NCBI RefSeq assembly: GCF_014647495.1
Contig: NZ_BMPH01000005.1
Coordinates: 182,651-246,650, forward strand
Direction: 5' to 3'
DNA: 64,000 bases
Source of the DNA: Glutamicibacter protophormiae
Lineage (GTDB): Bacteria; Actinomycetota; Actinomycetes; Actinomycetales; Micrococcaceae
Positions 37,128 through 47,002 of this stretch are shown here, piece by piece. The notes under the pieces are model-generated. The model had not been told where the DNA came from and did not search any database. It worked only from the letters and a program-made list of their open reading frames with translations. The translations under genes and the position numbers were made by a program. Within the stretch, counting starts at the first letter, position 1. The number at the start of each line of letters is the position of its first letter.

Positions 37128-38075
37128 ATGCACGTGACGGCAAAAGAGGACATTGAACACCACCGGCGCACCGTGGATCGCATGTCGCGTCCGGGCGAGG
37201 CACTGGCTCAGGATTCGTCGAACATCACGGTGAGCAACCCCGACTGGTTCTACCAGGACGGAGGCGACACCATGAAGCCCAAGCCCGAGCGCCGCATGCT
37301 GCACGAACGGTTGAAATCCGAATATCGCCGGAAGTGGCCTCAGGCCAAGCAAGAGCGGCACGCTGTCATTCTTGCTGGCGCTCCGGGGGCCGGGAAGAGC
37401 ACCTTGCTCAAGGAGCTGCTCGGCGAGCACCTGGAGGATTATCTGGTGCTCGATGCCGATGAGTTCAAGGAGCTGCTATTGCGCCAAGCGCAAGCCGACG
37501 GCAGTTACGAGAGCACGATCAAACCCGAAGAAGTCCATCAGCGCGAAGCCGCCGGGGAAGAGTTCTTCCCACTGGAACTGGCGACCTTGGTGCATGAAGA
37601 ATCCTCCCAGCTCTCCACCCAGTTGCGCAGCCAATGTATTGCCGAGGGGCTGAATATCGTGGTGGACAAGGTCCTGCACTCGGCAGATGGAGCCCAGCAG
37701 CTGATTGCCGAGTTGGACGAGGCAGGCTACCGTGTCGAGATCGTGGAGGTGCGTGTGCCGTTCGAGGTTTCGCAGCAGCGCATCACCCAGCGCTGGGAGG
37801 AAGCCTATGAGGCCTCGCTTGCTGGCGAGGACGATTTGGGCGCCCGCTGGGTTCCGTACCAGTTTGCGCGCAAGGTTTTCGACGCCCCGGGCGACAAGTC
37901 CAAGCCTGAAATCGTTGCGGAGAAACTGGCCTTCGAGTCGCCTGCGGTGCTGCGCTACCGCGCGTACCGCACTGCCGACAGCGATACCGCGGATGCGGAC
38001 GACTTCGGTGTGCTGGAGGTGGATATGTCCAGATCCGGTTACGGGGCGAAACTGACTTCCACGCCGCAACGCTAG
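37128..38075 (+). CDS. zeta-toxin-like P-loop kinase
   Basis: 315 residues. After a charged N-terminus of ~75 residues comes Walker A GAPGAGKST, then LDADEFKELLL, and an ELATLVHEESSQLS block with the zeta-toxin-type substrate helices and a later VDKVLH strand. Zeta toxins phosphorylate UDP-N-acetylglucosamine in the cell wall pathway; here no epsilon antitoxin gene is adjacent, so it may be a domesticated homologue. GGAAGG lies upstream of ATG 37128. A decayed second copy lies 4 kb downstream, and the two share an identical 62-nt patch near the 3' end. Confidence 0.78.
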   Translation: MHVTAKEDIEHHRRTVDRMSRPGEALAQDSSNITVSNPDWFYQDGGDTMKPKPERRMLHERLKSEYRRKWPQAKQERHAVILAGAPGAGKSTLLKELLGEHLEDYLVLDADEFKELLLRQAQADGSYESTIKPEEVHQREAAGEEFFPLELATLVHEESSQLSTQLRSQCIAEGLNIVVDKVLHSADGAQQLIAELDEAGYRVEIVEVRVPFEVSQQRITQRWEEAYEASLAGEDDLGARWVPYQFARKVFDAPGDKSKPEIVAEKLAFESPAVLRYRAYRTADSDTADADDFGVLEVDMSRSGYGAKLTSTPQR

Positions 38076-38189
38076 CCGCGCACCGGTGTTCCTGAGTATT
38101 CCGGCAATGCCATTGATGCGCTTCGCCTGATCCTGCTTCAATGTCGGCAAAAGGACATGTGCAGTCAAGGAACTTGTGGAGGTTTGGAA

Positions 38190-39365
38190 ATGGTCAAGTC
38201 ACCCGGAACACCTGGCCACCCGTTCGAGGGCCGCCCGGAAGTGGATGAAGGAACGGCCACCGATACGCGGCGCAAGTACAAGAATGCGCCTGAACCGGAG
38301 GACGAATCGAAACCTGATTCGCCGGTCCAACTTCACGGGAACTCATGGAAGTACATTTTCAAGCGTTCGCTGAGCGAGTTCTCGCGCAACAAGTGCACGG
38401 ACTTGGCCGCCTCGCTGACATACTTCGCGATGCTCTCCATTTTTCCGGGCTTACTGGCTTTGATCTCGCTGCTGGGCTTGGTGGGGCAAGCCGAAACCAC
38501 CACCAAAAATATGATGGATATTCTCGATAGGTTCGCCAGTGACCAAGTGGTGGAGACGCTCCGGCAGCCGATTGAGCAGCTGTCCGCGGCGCCGTCGGCC
38601 GGACTGGCTTTTGCTGTCGGTTTGATCGGTGCGTTGTGGAGCGCCTCGGGCTATGTCGGTGCGTTTGGCCGTTCCATCAACCAGATCTACGACGTGCAAG
38701 AAGGACGTCCGGCGTACAAACTGAAGCCGATCATGCTGCTGGTGACCTTGGTCTTGCTCCTGTGCGCAGCGTTGCTGGTCATCTTGCTCGTCGTCTCCGG
38801 GCCAGTGGCCCAGACCATCGGGGATGTAGTCGGTCTCGGGGAAACTACGATCATGGTCTGGAATATCGCCAAATGGCCGGTGATTGTGCTGGCGGCGGTG
38901 CTCATGATCGCCTTGCTCTACTATGGGACACCGAACGTGCGACAACCAAAATTCCGGTGGATCAGCCTCGGATCAGCTATTGCACTGCTGATTCTGGCCA
39001 TTGCCACACTTGGATTCTTCTTCTATGTCGCCAACTTCTCGAACTACAACAAAACCTACGGCGCTATTGGCGGCGTCATCGTGCTCCTGCTGTGGATCTG
39101 GATCGGCAACCTGTCCTTGCTCTTCGGAGTCGTCTTCGACTCGGAAGTGGAGCGTGCCCGGCAGCTTCAGTCCGGCATCGCCGCAGAGAGCTCGATCCAG
39201 CTTCCTCCGCGGGACATCAAGGCCAGCGAGAAGCAGCTGTTCAAGGAGGAGCAGGACATCCGCGAGGGCAAGCAGCTGCGGATCGCTGCAGAGCTGGAAC
39301 GCGAGGAAGACCTGGACGAGGCCTCCGACGGCTCGAAGCCGGATGCCGGAAGCCCACGGGAGTGA
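38190..39365 (+). CDS. YihY/BrkB-family membrane protein
   Basis: 391 residues. An ~50-residue polar N-terminus leads into FSRNKCTDLAASLTYFAMLSIFPGLLAL, the family signature, followed by six membrane helices, the SGYVGAFGRSINQIYDV segment and YVANFSNYNKTYGAIGGVIVLLLWIW. The C-terminal ~70 residues are highly charged and probably cytosolic. YihY/BrkB proteins are inner-membrane proteins of unclear role, once annotated as RNase BN. GGAGG lies before ATG 38190. Confidence 0.88.
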   Translation: MVKSPGTPGHPFEGRPEVDEGTATDTRRKYKNAPEPEDESKPDSPVQLHGNSWKYIFKRSLSEFSRNKCTDLAASLTYFAMLSIFPGLLALISLLGLVGQAETTTKNMMDILDRFASDQVVETLRQPIEQLSAAPSAGLAFAVGLIGALWSASGYVGAFGRSINQIYDVQEGRPAYKLKPIMLLVTLVLLLCAALLVILLVVSGPVAQTIGDVVGLGETTIMVWNIAKWPVIVLAAVLMIALLYYGTPNVRQPKFRWISLGSAIALLILAIATLGFFFYVANFSNYNKTYGAIGGVIVLLLWIWIGNLSLLFGVVFDSEVERARQLQSGIAAESSIQLPPRDIKASEKQLFKEEQDIREGKQLRIAAELEREEDLDEASDGSKPDAGSPRE

Positions 39366-39371
39366 GCGTCG

Positions 39372-39833
39372 ATGGATCTTCCCGTTACAGCGCGTAGCCG
39401 AAACCTGTACGCCGGAGTGTTTCTGGGGCTCGGAAGCATAGCGTTCCTGGACGAGGTGGTCTTCCACCAGCTGTTGCACTGGCACCACTTCTACGACAAG
39501 TCCAGCAGTTCCATGGGCCTGGTGTCCGACGGGTTGTTTCATGCGTTCAGTTGGTTTGCGACCGTGGCGGGCCTGTTGATCGTGGTGGGTCTGGTACGAG
39601 ATGCCAAATTCGCCAAGCTGACATTCGCCGCAGGCATGCTCACCGGAGCAGGATTCTTCCAGCTGTATGACGGTCTGGTCCAGCATAAGCTGCTGGGCCT
39701 GCACCAGATCAGATACGGTGTTCCGCTGCTTCCCTATAATGTGGTGTGGAACGTGGTCGCCACCGTGATGCTCGCAGCCGGGATTACCCTCTGGGCTACG
39801 ACGGGTCGGATGCAGCGCAGGCGCGAATCGTGA
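39372..39833 (+). CDS. DUF2243 membrane protein
   Basis: 153 residues, four membrane helices with conserved His in the loops: VFHQLLHWHHFYD at helix 1-2, DGLFHAFSW, and FFQLYDGLVQHKLLGLHQIR. This is DUF2243, which often neighbours CtaG. The many His suggest metal or haem contact. It starts 6 nt after brkB and overlaps the next gene by 4 nt, forming an operon. Confidence 0.87.
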   Translation: MDLPVTARSRNLYAGVFLGLGSIAFLDEVVFHQLLHWHHFYDKSSSSMGLVSDGLFHAFSWFATVAGLLIVVGLVRDAKFAKLTFAAGMLTGAGFFQLYDGLVQHKLLGLHQIRYGVPLLPYNVVWNVVATVMLAAGITLWATTGRMQRRRES

Positions 39834-40630
39834 CCAACGCCGTGGATGAAACGTGGTTCCCGGATCCGGCACAGCTCATCTGGTTGGCGACGGTTTTGGC
39901 AGCCATGGTGCTTTACAGGCTGGCGCATAAAAAACTTTGGGAACGGGGGAGCACTTGGCCAGCGCATCGAACGGTATCTTGGTTTGCCGGTTGCCTGCTG
40001 GTGTTGGTTTCCGTGTATGGTCCTCTGGCCGAACGTGCGCACCACGATTTCCCCGTGCACATGTTAGTCCACGTGTTACTGGGAATGCTGGCCCCCTTGC
40101 TGCTGGTGCTTGCAGCGCCGGTCACGCTGGCCCTGCGGGCATTGCCGCATGCCACGGCCCGACGGCTTGGACGGCTTCTTTCCGGCAAAGCGGCAGGATT
40201 CGTGGCGAACCCTTTCGTGGCCGCGATCTTGAATGTCGGCGGGCTCTGGTTGATCTATAGATCGCCGTTGTTCCAACTGATGCACCACAACATGCTGGTG
40301 GGTGCATTCATCCAGCTGCACGTGCTGTTGGCGGGTTATCTGTTCTCTTATGCGATTCTCGGCGGGCCGGATCCCGCGCCACACCGGCGAAGCCCCGGAG
40401 AACGCGCGGCTGCGATGGTCATGGCCATTGCTGCCCATAACATCTTGGCCAAAAGCCTCTACGCGATGCCTCCTGCCGGCGTTCAGTTAGCCGAGGCCCA
40501 GACGGGCGCACAGATCATGTACTACGCCGGCATGCCCGTCGAGATCACCCTCCTCATAGGCCTCTGTCTGCCGTGGATTCTGGGGAACCGGGCAAAGACA
40601 CATCGCAAGAAGACCGTTGGCCGATTTTGA
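39830..40630 (+). CDS. ctaG: cytochrome c oxidase assembly factor, CtaG-like
   Basis: 266 residues, seven membrane helices. Family marks: RAHHDFPVHMLVHVLLGMLAPLLLVL, MHHNMLVGAFIQLHVLLAGYLF and YAGMPVEITLLIGLC; the His pairs are the presumed copper ligands of caa3-type CtaG. GTG 39830 overlaps the DUF2243 stop. Probably helps assemble the CuB site of a terminal oxidase, together with DUF2243. No oxidase subunits are near. Confidence 0.85.
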   Translation: MTNAVDETWFPDPAQLIWLATVLAAMVLYRLAHKKLWERGSTWPAHRTVSWFAGCLLVLVSVYGPLAERAHHDFPVHMLVHVLLGMLAPLLLVLAAPVTLALRALPHATARRLGRLLSGKAAGFVANPFVAAILNVGGLWLIYRSPLFQLMHHNMLVGAFIQLHVLLAGYLFSYAILGGPDPAPHRRSPGERAAAMVMAIAAHNILAKSLYAMPPAGVQLAEAQTGAQIMYYAGMPVEITLLIGLCLPWILGNRAKTHRKKTVGRF

Positions 40631-40982
40631 GATAGATACCCACGCACCCTACAGAAGCAGGAAAAAACTCGGCTGCATTCGAGAGGTTGTGGAAATTCGT
40701 GCCGTTCAGCTAGTTGTCCTGGGAGGTCGCGATGATGGGGTGCCCCAAGGTATTTCATCAAGCACTGGAACATCGTGAAGCGCTCCAGCGCGGATGAGAC
40801 GAGCCGCGCAGTCAACCTCCGATGAACCAGCGCGATGAATGTCTGGTTCTGGCGTTTGCCCTGAATTCGTTTCCGATCGTGACGGGCGCTGTTGACCGGA
40901 TAGCAGGAGCAAAACACCATGCCCAGGCTGGTCGGTCGAAAGTCCCTGCGATCCCCCTGTTCAGGGACGGTCAACAACATAA
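40631..40982. other. gene-free stretch before the decayed toxin genes
   Basis: 350 bp with only short frames and no ribosome binding site plus start combination I trust. On the plus strand a phrase TPAKYFIKHWNIVKR-like can be read across frames near 40735-40800, suggesting further gene debris that I cannot identify. Confidence 0.4.
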
Positions 40983-41801
40983 ATGGCTGATGAGGGGCCC
41001 AGGAAGTCGAAACTGCAGCGTCGCGAGCTGCACGAACGGCTCAAGGAGGAGTACCGGGGCCAATGGCCGCACGCGCAAAAGCAGCGGCACGCGATGATCC
41101 TGGCCGGAGCACCGGGGCCGGGAAAAGCACGCTGCGCACCGAATTGCTGGGGAGCGGCTTACGGACTATCTAGTGCTGGACGCCGACGAGTGCAAGGAGC
41201 TTCTGCTGCACCAAGCGCAGGCGGACGGCAGCTAGGATGCCGAGATCAAGCCCGATGAGGTCAATCGTCGCGAAGTTGCGGGGAAGAGTTCTTACCGCTG
41301 CAGCTGGCAACCCTGGTTCATGAGGAATCCTCCCAGCTGTCTACCGCGCTACGCAGCGAATGCATTGCCGACGGGCTGAATATCGTCGCGGACAAGTTGC
41401 TGCATTCAGAAGACGGTGCCCGGCAGCTCATCGGCGAACTCGACGCTGCGGGATACCGCGTGGAGATCATCGAGGTACGGGTGCCTTTCGAAGTCTCGCA
41501 GCAGCACATCACCGAGCGCTGGGAAGAGGCCTACGCTGCCTCGCCGGAAGGGCTGGATTATCTGGCCGCCCGATGGGTTCCCTATGAATTCGCCCGCAAG
41601 GTTTTCGACGCACCGCAGGATAAATCCAGGCCGGAGATCATTGCCGAAATGCTGGTATTCGAGTCTCCTGGGGTGCTGCGCTACCGCGCGTACCGCACTG
41701 CCGACAGCGATACCGCGGATGCGGACGACTTCGTGGTGCTGGAGGTAGATATGTCCAGATCCGGACATGGCGCGGAGTTGCTGGAAACCCCGAGCAACTG
41801 A
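40983..41801 (+). pseudogene. decayed zeta-toxin-like kinase (second copy)
   Basis: Read across frames the sequence follows the intact kinase at 37128-38075 from its RRMLHERLKSEYR region to the end. Lesions: a frameshift within the P-loop (GAPGPGKA instead of GAPGAGKST) near 41122, another near 41155, an in-frame TAG at 41233-41235 and a further shift near 41283. The last ~130 codons from 41397 are open and well preserved. It lacks the first ~70 residues of the intact copy. Despite the decay, its last part shares an exact 62-nt patch with the intact gene. Confidence 0.85.
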
Positions 41802-41910
41802 CTTCCCGTTGGCCGGAATCCGGCAGCGATGAGGATTCGCGTGGGTGTTGGATTCGGCGATTAATATCGTTTCCGAACGTAGACTGAAGGAAGTGGACCC
41901 TTGGAGCATC

Positions 41911-43066
41911 ATGACTACCTCGTTCAAAGTCCCGGTTGAACCGGCACTCATCGAATGGGCCTTGGCGCGCGCCGGACTGAAAGTTGATGAGCTCGTGGGC
42001 CAGTTTCATGCCCTGCCCAGTGGCTGAACGGCGAAGATGATCCAACAATGACGCAGCTTGGACACCTGGCGCAGAAAACGCATACGGCCATTGGCGACCT
42101 GCTGCTGACAGAAGTACCCGTTGGGACCGTGCCGATTCCCGACTACCGGACTGTCGCAGATGCCCACCTGTCTTCGCCAAGCGTCAATTTGCTTAATTCC
42201 ATATACATTTGCGAGCGCTGGCAGGACTGGTACCGGAGATACGCGATTAATAATGGGCACGAGCCATTGGCTTTCGTTGGTTCGTTGACCACCAATACCA
42301 ACCTGCAGACAGCCGCGGCGTTGGTTTTCTGCCCAACTCGGGTTGAACGAGGACATGCGCAGGCAATGGACAACCTGGATCGACGCGCGTTCGATGCTGG
42401 TCGAGGCCGCGGGCGGGAGTGCTCGTGATGATCAGGGGGATCGTCGGGGCATCGACGAGTCGTAAACTCGATGTTTCGGAGTTCCGCGGATTTGTTTTAT
42501 CCGACGATATCGCACCCGTCGTCTTCGTCAACACTGCCGATACGAAGGCCGCGCAAATATTTACCCTGGTGCACGAGATCTGCCACCTTTGGCTAGACCA
42601 GTCCGGCTTAGATGACTTGAGCGGGAATTCTGAGTCCAGCTATGCCAATGAACGTTGGTGCAGTCGAGTCGCCGCAGAAGTCCTGGTTCCAACCTCGCTG
42701 TTCGAGCGTACCTACAGGAATTCAGTTGCGTTGGAAGAACTCCAGCGCATGGCCAGGGAATTCAAGGTGAGCACCTTGGTTGTGTCGAAGAGGGTCTACG
42801 AGGCGGGGAAAGTCGAATGTGACGAATTCGACGCGCGCTATCGGGAAGAAAAACTCCGTTTGGTTGAGCTGCTGGAAAGACAGCCCAAGCCAAGTGGTGG
42901 AGATTTCTGCAAGACGCATCCATTGCGGGTCAGCCGGGAATTCGCGAGAGCGCTTATTCGAGACACTAAAACGGGACGCACGCTGCAAGGCTACGCCTAT
43001 CGGCTTCTGGGAACGAAAAAGTTTTCTACGTTCGTGAACTTGGCCAAAGAGCTCGGAGTCGGATAG
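41911..43066 (+). pseudogene. frameshifted ImmA/IrrE-type metallopeptidase / XRE antitoxin
   Basis: The protein can be followed over four segments in three frames: start MTTSFKVPVEPALIEWALAR (41911 on), then QWLNGEDDPTMTQLGHLAQ after a shift near 42015, LNEDMRRQWTTWIDAR after one near 42330, and GIVGASTSRKLDVSEFRG onwards after one near 42420. The last segment keeps the zinc-site motif HEICHLW. Domain order (HTH-like N-terminus, ImmA/IrrE peptidase) matches the antitoxin-like partners of DUF4411 PIN proteins, and such a gene follows 2 nt downstream. GAAGGAAG precedes the start. Clearly inactivated as a single protein. Confidence 0.82.
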
Positions 43067-43068
43067 CC

Positions 43069-43560
43069 ATGTACTTGCTTGACGCCAACGTTTTTATCGC
43101 CGCGAAGAACCACCACTATGGTTTCGCGATTGCGCCGGGATTTTGGCGTTGGCTAGAGCGGGAATACGACGCTGGAACAGTGTGCAGCATCGACAAGGTC
43201 TATAACGAGATCGCGGCGGGTGAAGACGAACTTGCCGAATGGGCAAAACACAACGCATCGATATTCGTTCGCGGGGAGGCGGCAATGGTGAGGAGCCTTC
43301 GTGAACTTGCTTCGTAGGCGAGAACAAGCGGACGATTCACGCAGGCAGCCTCGAGCGAATTCCTATCTGTGGCTGACTGCTATCTCCTGGCGTTCGCACA
43401 TGCACATGAACTCATTGTCGCTACACACGAACAGCCCGATTATCGCGCGCGGAAGAGAATCAAGATTCCTGAGGCATGTGATCATTTGGGCATTTCTTGG
43501 ACCGATCCTTTTACGATGCTTGAACAAGAACATGCCACGCTCGTTCTGGATGAACCGTAA
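43069..43560 (+). pseudogene. DUF4411 PIN-like toxin interrupted by an amber codon
   Basis: MYLLDANVFIAAKNHHYG opens a PIN-like fold; after 82 codons an in-frame TAG (43315-43317) stands where homologues have Trp (LRELAS-W-ARE). The same frame continues for 81 codons to 43560 through VADCYLLAFAHAHELIVATHE and ends in a normal stop. Total length (~163) is that of full DUF4411 proteins. A single G-to-A change explains the break. The acidic D in LLDAN and in VADCYLLA are the presumed nuclease residues. Confidence 0.82.
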
Positions 43561-43618
43561 CGGCGACTTCGTCACAGGGTCAGGAAGCAGGCGTCAACCG
43601 GGATTGTGCTGTTGGCTG

Positions 43619-45226
43619 CTACGAAGCTTCTTGATGGCTTTGACGGTAAACCAGCAGGCTCAAGGTCAGGATCGTCAGCGTACGTGCGTCGTTGAGGTCT
43701 GCCTCCAGAAGTTGTTCCAGTGCAGTCAACCGCTGGTAAAACACCGAGCGCGACAGGTGGCTCAAGGACGCAGCTTGGGACCTGTTGGTCGGAGAAGCCA
43801 GATATGCCTCGAGCACACGGAGAAATTCGATCCGGTGCCTGGTATCCAAAGCGAGGATTCCGGAAAGCTGTTCCTGAGGAAGGCGCTGCAGGGTGGGCTC
43901 ATGACGAAGCTCGTGGGCGAGCAGAGCTAATGGGTATTCCGCCGCATGAACGAGTTCATCACGGCTATTCAGCCCTAGATCGCAAGCCGCGACAGCTTGA
44001 TTCATGGAATTCTGCCCTTGGGCGAGTCCTCGTGCGGCTGGACCCAGGTAAAGTGCACCGTCGAAGCAGGCCGCTGAACGTATCTTGCGTAGTTGCGCGA
44101 GATCGAATGAACCTCGAACATCATGCCGGTAGGAAAATATGCCAAAGAGCTTGGGATGAGGTGCTCGGATTACTCCGATCAGGCAGTTGGCCAGTGGCCG
44201 AAGTTCTGACTCGAGTTCGTTTGCTGCAAGCTGGAAATCGCTGCCTCCGGCCAGCCGAATGGCGAATCCGTGAAGGACTGAATCCTCAATCGGAAGACCG
44301 GCAGCTTCCAACTGCCCGTGCACGAACTCCAGATTGCTTTCCATTCCGCTTTGCAGGTCTTCGAGGAGCCCTCTGCCGGTGCCCAAGCTCCACAGCCGGG
44401 ATTCAGGACGCCGCAGGAGGTCTGCTCCAATGGCGGTGGCGGCCATGGTCAGTACGTGTTCGACACCGGCTGGGTGCGCAGCCTCCTTCGGGCAGATGAG
44501 CGAACCGAAAAGCTTTCCGTGCATTCGGATGGGAACGGCATGCCTGTCCGAGTTGCCAGAATTGTGGGATGCCCGTGAACGATGCTGCCACTGCTCAAAG
44601 TAATTCCTGGGCAGGATGTCCACGGAAGCATAGTTCTGGATGTTGTAACCGGAATCCTCAAGGAGCACGGTACTGGATAGCATGCGTGCGCAATCCATGA
44701 GAATGGCGTCCGTGGGAGTGCCTTGATGCATGCTTTTCGTGAAGTGCTCGGTAATTTCACGACCGGCTTTGACCCTTTGGGTTTGCTGGGCGAAAAGCCA
44801 TTGGTGGATCGCCTCGGTAATTTCGACGAAGGCGACTGGCCTGTGCATCACGATCAAGGGAAGCGCGAAATTATTGCAGGCGTCCACCAATCCTTGGGGA
44901 ACAGCGGGCAAACGTTCGCTGAGTTCCAGAACCAGTGCCGCTACGTTCAGCTGCGCCATGCTCGCCGCGTAGCGTTCGAAGTCCGGATCTTCGTCCCAAC
45001 CAATCGCAGTGGTCAGGACTAGCTCATTGCCACGAAGGAATTCAGCTGCTTCGAAGTTTTCCAGAATGTGGGCCCATCCAATGGTGCGCAGAAGTTCATC
45101 CGGTGTCGCAAAAACCTGTGGCCTACCAACAAGCACGGAAGGCATACGAAGCAGCTGTTCAACGGTAAGCATGGAGCTTTCCGGACAGACTGTATGGAAA
45201 GCCGAAAAATCCTCACGGATTGCCAC
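43619..45226 (-). CDS. PucR-family transcriptional regulator
   Basis: 535 residues. N-terminal PucR domain (MLTVEQLLRMPSVL, ELVLTTAIGWDED), a central GGDEF-like/CdaR region, and a C-terminal helix-turn-helix LEAYLASPTNRSQAASLSHLSRSVFYQRL. GTG 45226 has AGGAGG nine bases upstream; ATG 45172 is an alternative that begins at the conserved domain. It is divergent from an SSS transporter operon and 100 bp away, so it likely controls that operon. PucR proteins commonly respond to purine or amino acid degradation products. Confidence 0.87.
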   Translation of the reverse strand: MAIREDFSAFHTVCPESSMLTVEQLLRMPSVLVGRPQVFATPDELLRTIGWAHILENFEAAEFLRGNELVLTTAIGWDEDPDFERYAASMAQLNVAALVLELSERLPAVPQGLVDACNNFALPLIVMHRPVAFVEITEAIHQWLFAQQTQRVKAGREITEHFTKSMHQGTPTDAILMDCARMLSSTVLLEDSGYNIQNYASVDILPRNYFEQWQHRSRASHNSGNSDRHAVPIRMHGKLFGSLICPKEAAHPAGVEHVLTMAATAIGADLLRRPESRLWSLGTGRGLLEDLQSGMESNLEFVHGQLEAAGLPIEDSVLHGFAIRLAGGSDFQLAANELESELRPLANCLIGVIRAPHPKLFGIFSYRHDVRGSFDLAQLRKIRSAACFDGALYLGPAARGLAQGQNSMNQAVAACDLGLNSRDELVHAAEYPLALLAHELRHEPTLQRLPQEQLSGILALDTRHRIEFLRVLEAYLASPTNRSQAASLSHLSRSVFYQRLTALEQLLEADLNDARTLTILTLSLLVYRQSHQEAS

Positions 45227-45329
45227 TGTGCGGGACCTCCTGCTCTATGGAAAGCTTGCTATCACTAGATTCATCAGTGATCTGCTTCACATGATACAGA
45301 GTGTTTGATGTACAAGGAGGTACGTCGTC

Positions 45330-45458
45330 ATGTTCGGGTTACCAGCATTCACGACCTTTGTGATCCTTGCGGTTCCTGCCGCATGGGTCCTATATACAGC
45401 CGGATTCATGTGGTTGAGCCGTGGTTGGAAACGAGAAGATGCGAAGGATGAACTGTGA
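45330..45458 (+). CDS. 42-residue membrane protein, likely SSS transporter partner
   Basis: ATG 45330 follows AAGGAGGTACGTCGTC, a perfect anti-16S sequence. The peptide has one long hydrophobic helix (about residues 5-30) and a charged tail KREDAKDEL. Its stop overlaps the GTG start of the transporter (GTGA), so the two are translationally coupled. Small one-helix companions are known beside several sodium-solute symporters. The gene falls below ordinary length cut-offs. Confidence 0.78.
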   Translation: MFGLPAFTTFVILAVPAAWVLYTAGFMWLSRGWKREDAKDEL

Positions 45459-47002
45459 GCATTGAAATTGTTTTCCTGATCATCTACTTCCTCGCCATGG
45501 CAGGGATCGGGTTCTGGGCAATGAAGCGAGGCAATGCGGATTCTGAAGGATTCCTCCTGGGAGGCCGCAGCCTCGGGCCCGGAGTGACCGCATTGCGCCT
45601 GCAGAGCTCCTCGATGTCCGGCTACATGTTCATGGGTGCCGGATCGCTCGGCTACACCCAAGGCTACTTCGGCATGTGGTACGCCTTGGGCGACCTTGGT
45701 GGTGGCATCCTGAACCTGTCCGTTCTGGGCCGAAGGATGCGCAAGCTCTCGCAGATCCTGGGTTCCATCACCTCGATCGAATACCTGGAGCACCGCTACC
45801 CGTCAAAGTGGATCCGCCTCATCGCGGCACCAGTGGCGCTGTTCTGCATGTTCTTCTACGTGCTGGCTCAGTTCATCGCCGGCGGGCGAGGACTTGAGAT
45901 GGTCTCCGGCGTTTCCTTCCCGGTGGCCCTGGCCATCGCCATCGGCGTCATCGTGCTGTACACCTTCATGGGCGGATACCTGGCTGTGGCTTACACCGAC
46001 TTCGTGCAGGCAATTATCATGGTGATCGGCATGGTTTGGATCCTCATTGCGACCCTGATCGCCATCGGCGGCTTTACCGCAGGAAACAATGCCATCGGTG
46101 AAATCAACCCGAACATGCTTACCATGTGGGGAGCCGATCTCGGTTTCGAGGGCCAGTGGGGTGTCATTCTCGGCGCACTGCTCGTGTTCTCCATCGGCTA
46201 CATGGGGTGGCCGCACGTAGTCGTCAGCCACATGGCGATGAAGAAGCCCTCGGTAGCCCGAACTGCCGGTGTCTACTCGGTGATCTTCAACCTGCTGTTC
46301 ATCCCGGGGCCGTATCTGGTGGGCATGTTCGCATTGATCCTGCTGCCTAATCTGGCGAACCCGGAAACCGCGATTTTTGCGGTGGCAGATGCAGTACTGC
46401 CGACCTTTGCCGTGGGCATCGTGATGGCCGCGATCATGGCAGCGATCATGTCTACCGCGGACGCGCTCCTCCTGCAGGCTGGAACTATTGCCAGCCAGGA
46501 TATCTACGCCAGGTTCATCAACAAGAAGATGAGCGATGGCCAGATGGTGTGGGTTTCCCGCATTACGGTGTTGGCCTTGGCCTTGGTGGGCTACGGAATT
46601 GCAGCTTTCGATCCGCCAGCTGTTGCCGCCGTCGTGATCTTCTCCACCACCGTTCTTGGCAGCGCGTTTGTGCCGTCCTATGTTTGCGCGGTCTGGTGGA
46701 AGAAGGCCAATACTGTTGGCGCGATTTCGTCGATGATTGCCGGTACCTTGGTTTCCGTCTTCTGGCAGGTTTCCGGTCTGCCGGACACTACGGGCATCGA
46801 CCCGATGGTGACGGGTATCGTTGCATCGACCGCAGCCATGATCATCGGCTCGTTGGCATCGCAAAAATCCCATCCAGTTCCGGAGCGTATTGTCCGCGCC
46901 CTGGACGAGACCGCCAAGGTCGGCCCTATCCCGGCGAAGCTTCTGCTGGGTCAGGACCAGCTGCTTGCAGGGCAGGCTGAAATGGCTGGGCGTCATGAAT
47001 GA
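45455..47002 (+). CDS. sodium:solute symporter (SSS family)
   Basis: 515 residues with about thirteen membrane helices. SSS marks: FLLGGRSLGPG at the first loop, SSSMSGYMFMGAGSLGYTQGY, and AAIMAAIMSTADALLLQAGTIASQDIY, which contains the conserved Na+ site Ser/Thr. The closest flavour is PutP/PanF type (proline, pantothenate or similar small acids). It is coupled to the 42-aa gene upstream and an unknown gene downstream, and is likely controlled by the divergent PucR regulator. Confidence 0.9.
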   Translation: MSIEIVFLIIYFLAMAGIGFWAMKRGNADSEGFLLGGRSLGPGVTALRLQSSSMSGYMFMGAGSLGYTQGYFGMWYALGDLGGGILNLSVLGRRMRKLSQILGSITSIEYLEHRYPSKWIRLIAAPVALFCMFFYVLAQFIAGGRGLEMVSGVSFPVALAIAIGVIVLYTFMGGYLAVAYTDFVQAIIMVIGMVWILIATLIAIGGFTAGNNAIGEINPNMLTMWGADLGFEGQWGVILGALLVFSIGYMGWPHVVVSHMAMKKPSVARTAGVYSVIFNLLFIPGPYLVGMFALILLPNLANPETAIFAVADAVLPTFAVGIVMAAIMAAIMSTADALLLQAGTIASQDIYARFINKKMSDGQMVWVSRITVLALALVGYGIAAFDPPAVAAVVIFSTTVLGSAFVPSYVCAVWWKKANTVGAISSMIAGTLVSVFWQVSGLPDTTGIDPMVTGIVASTAAMIIGSLASQKSHPVPERIVRALDETAKVGPIPAKLLLGQDQLLAGQAEMAGRHE

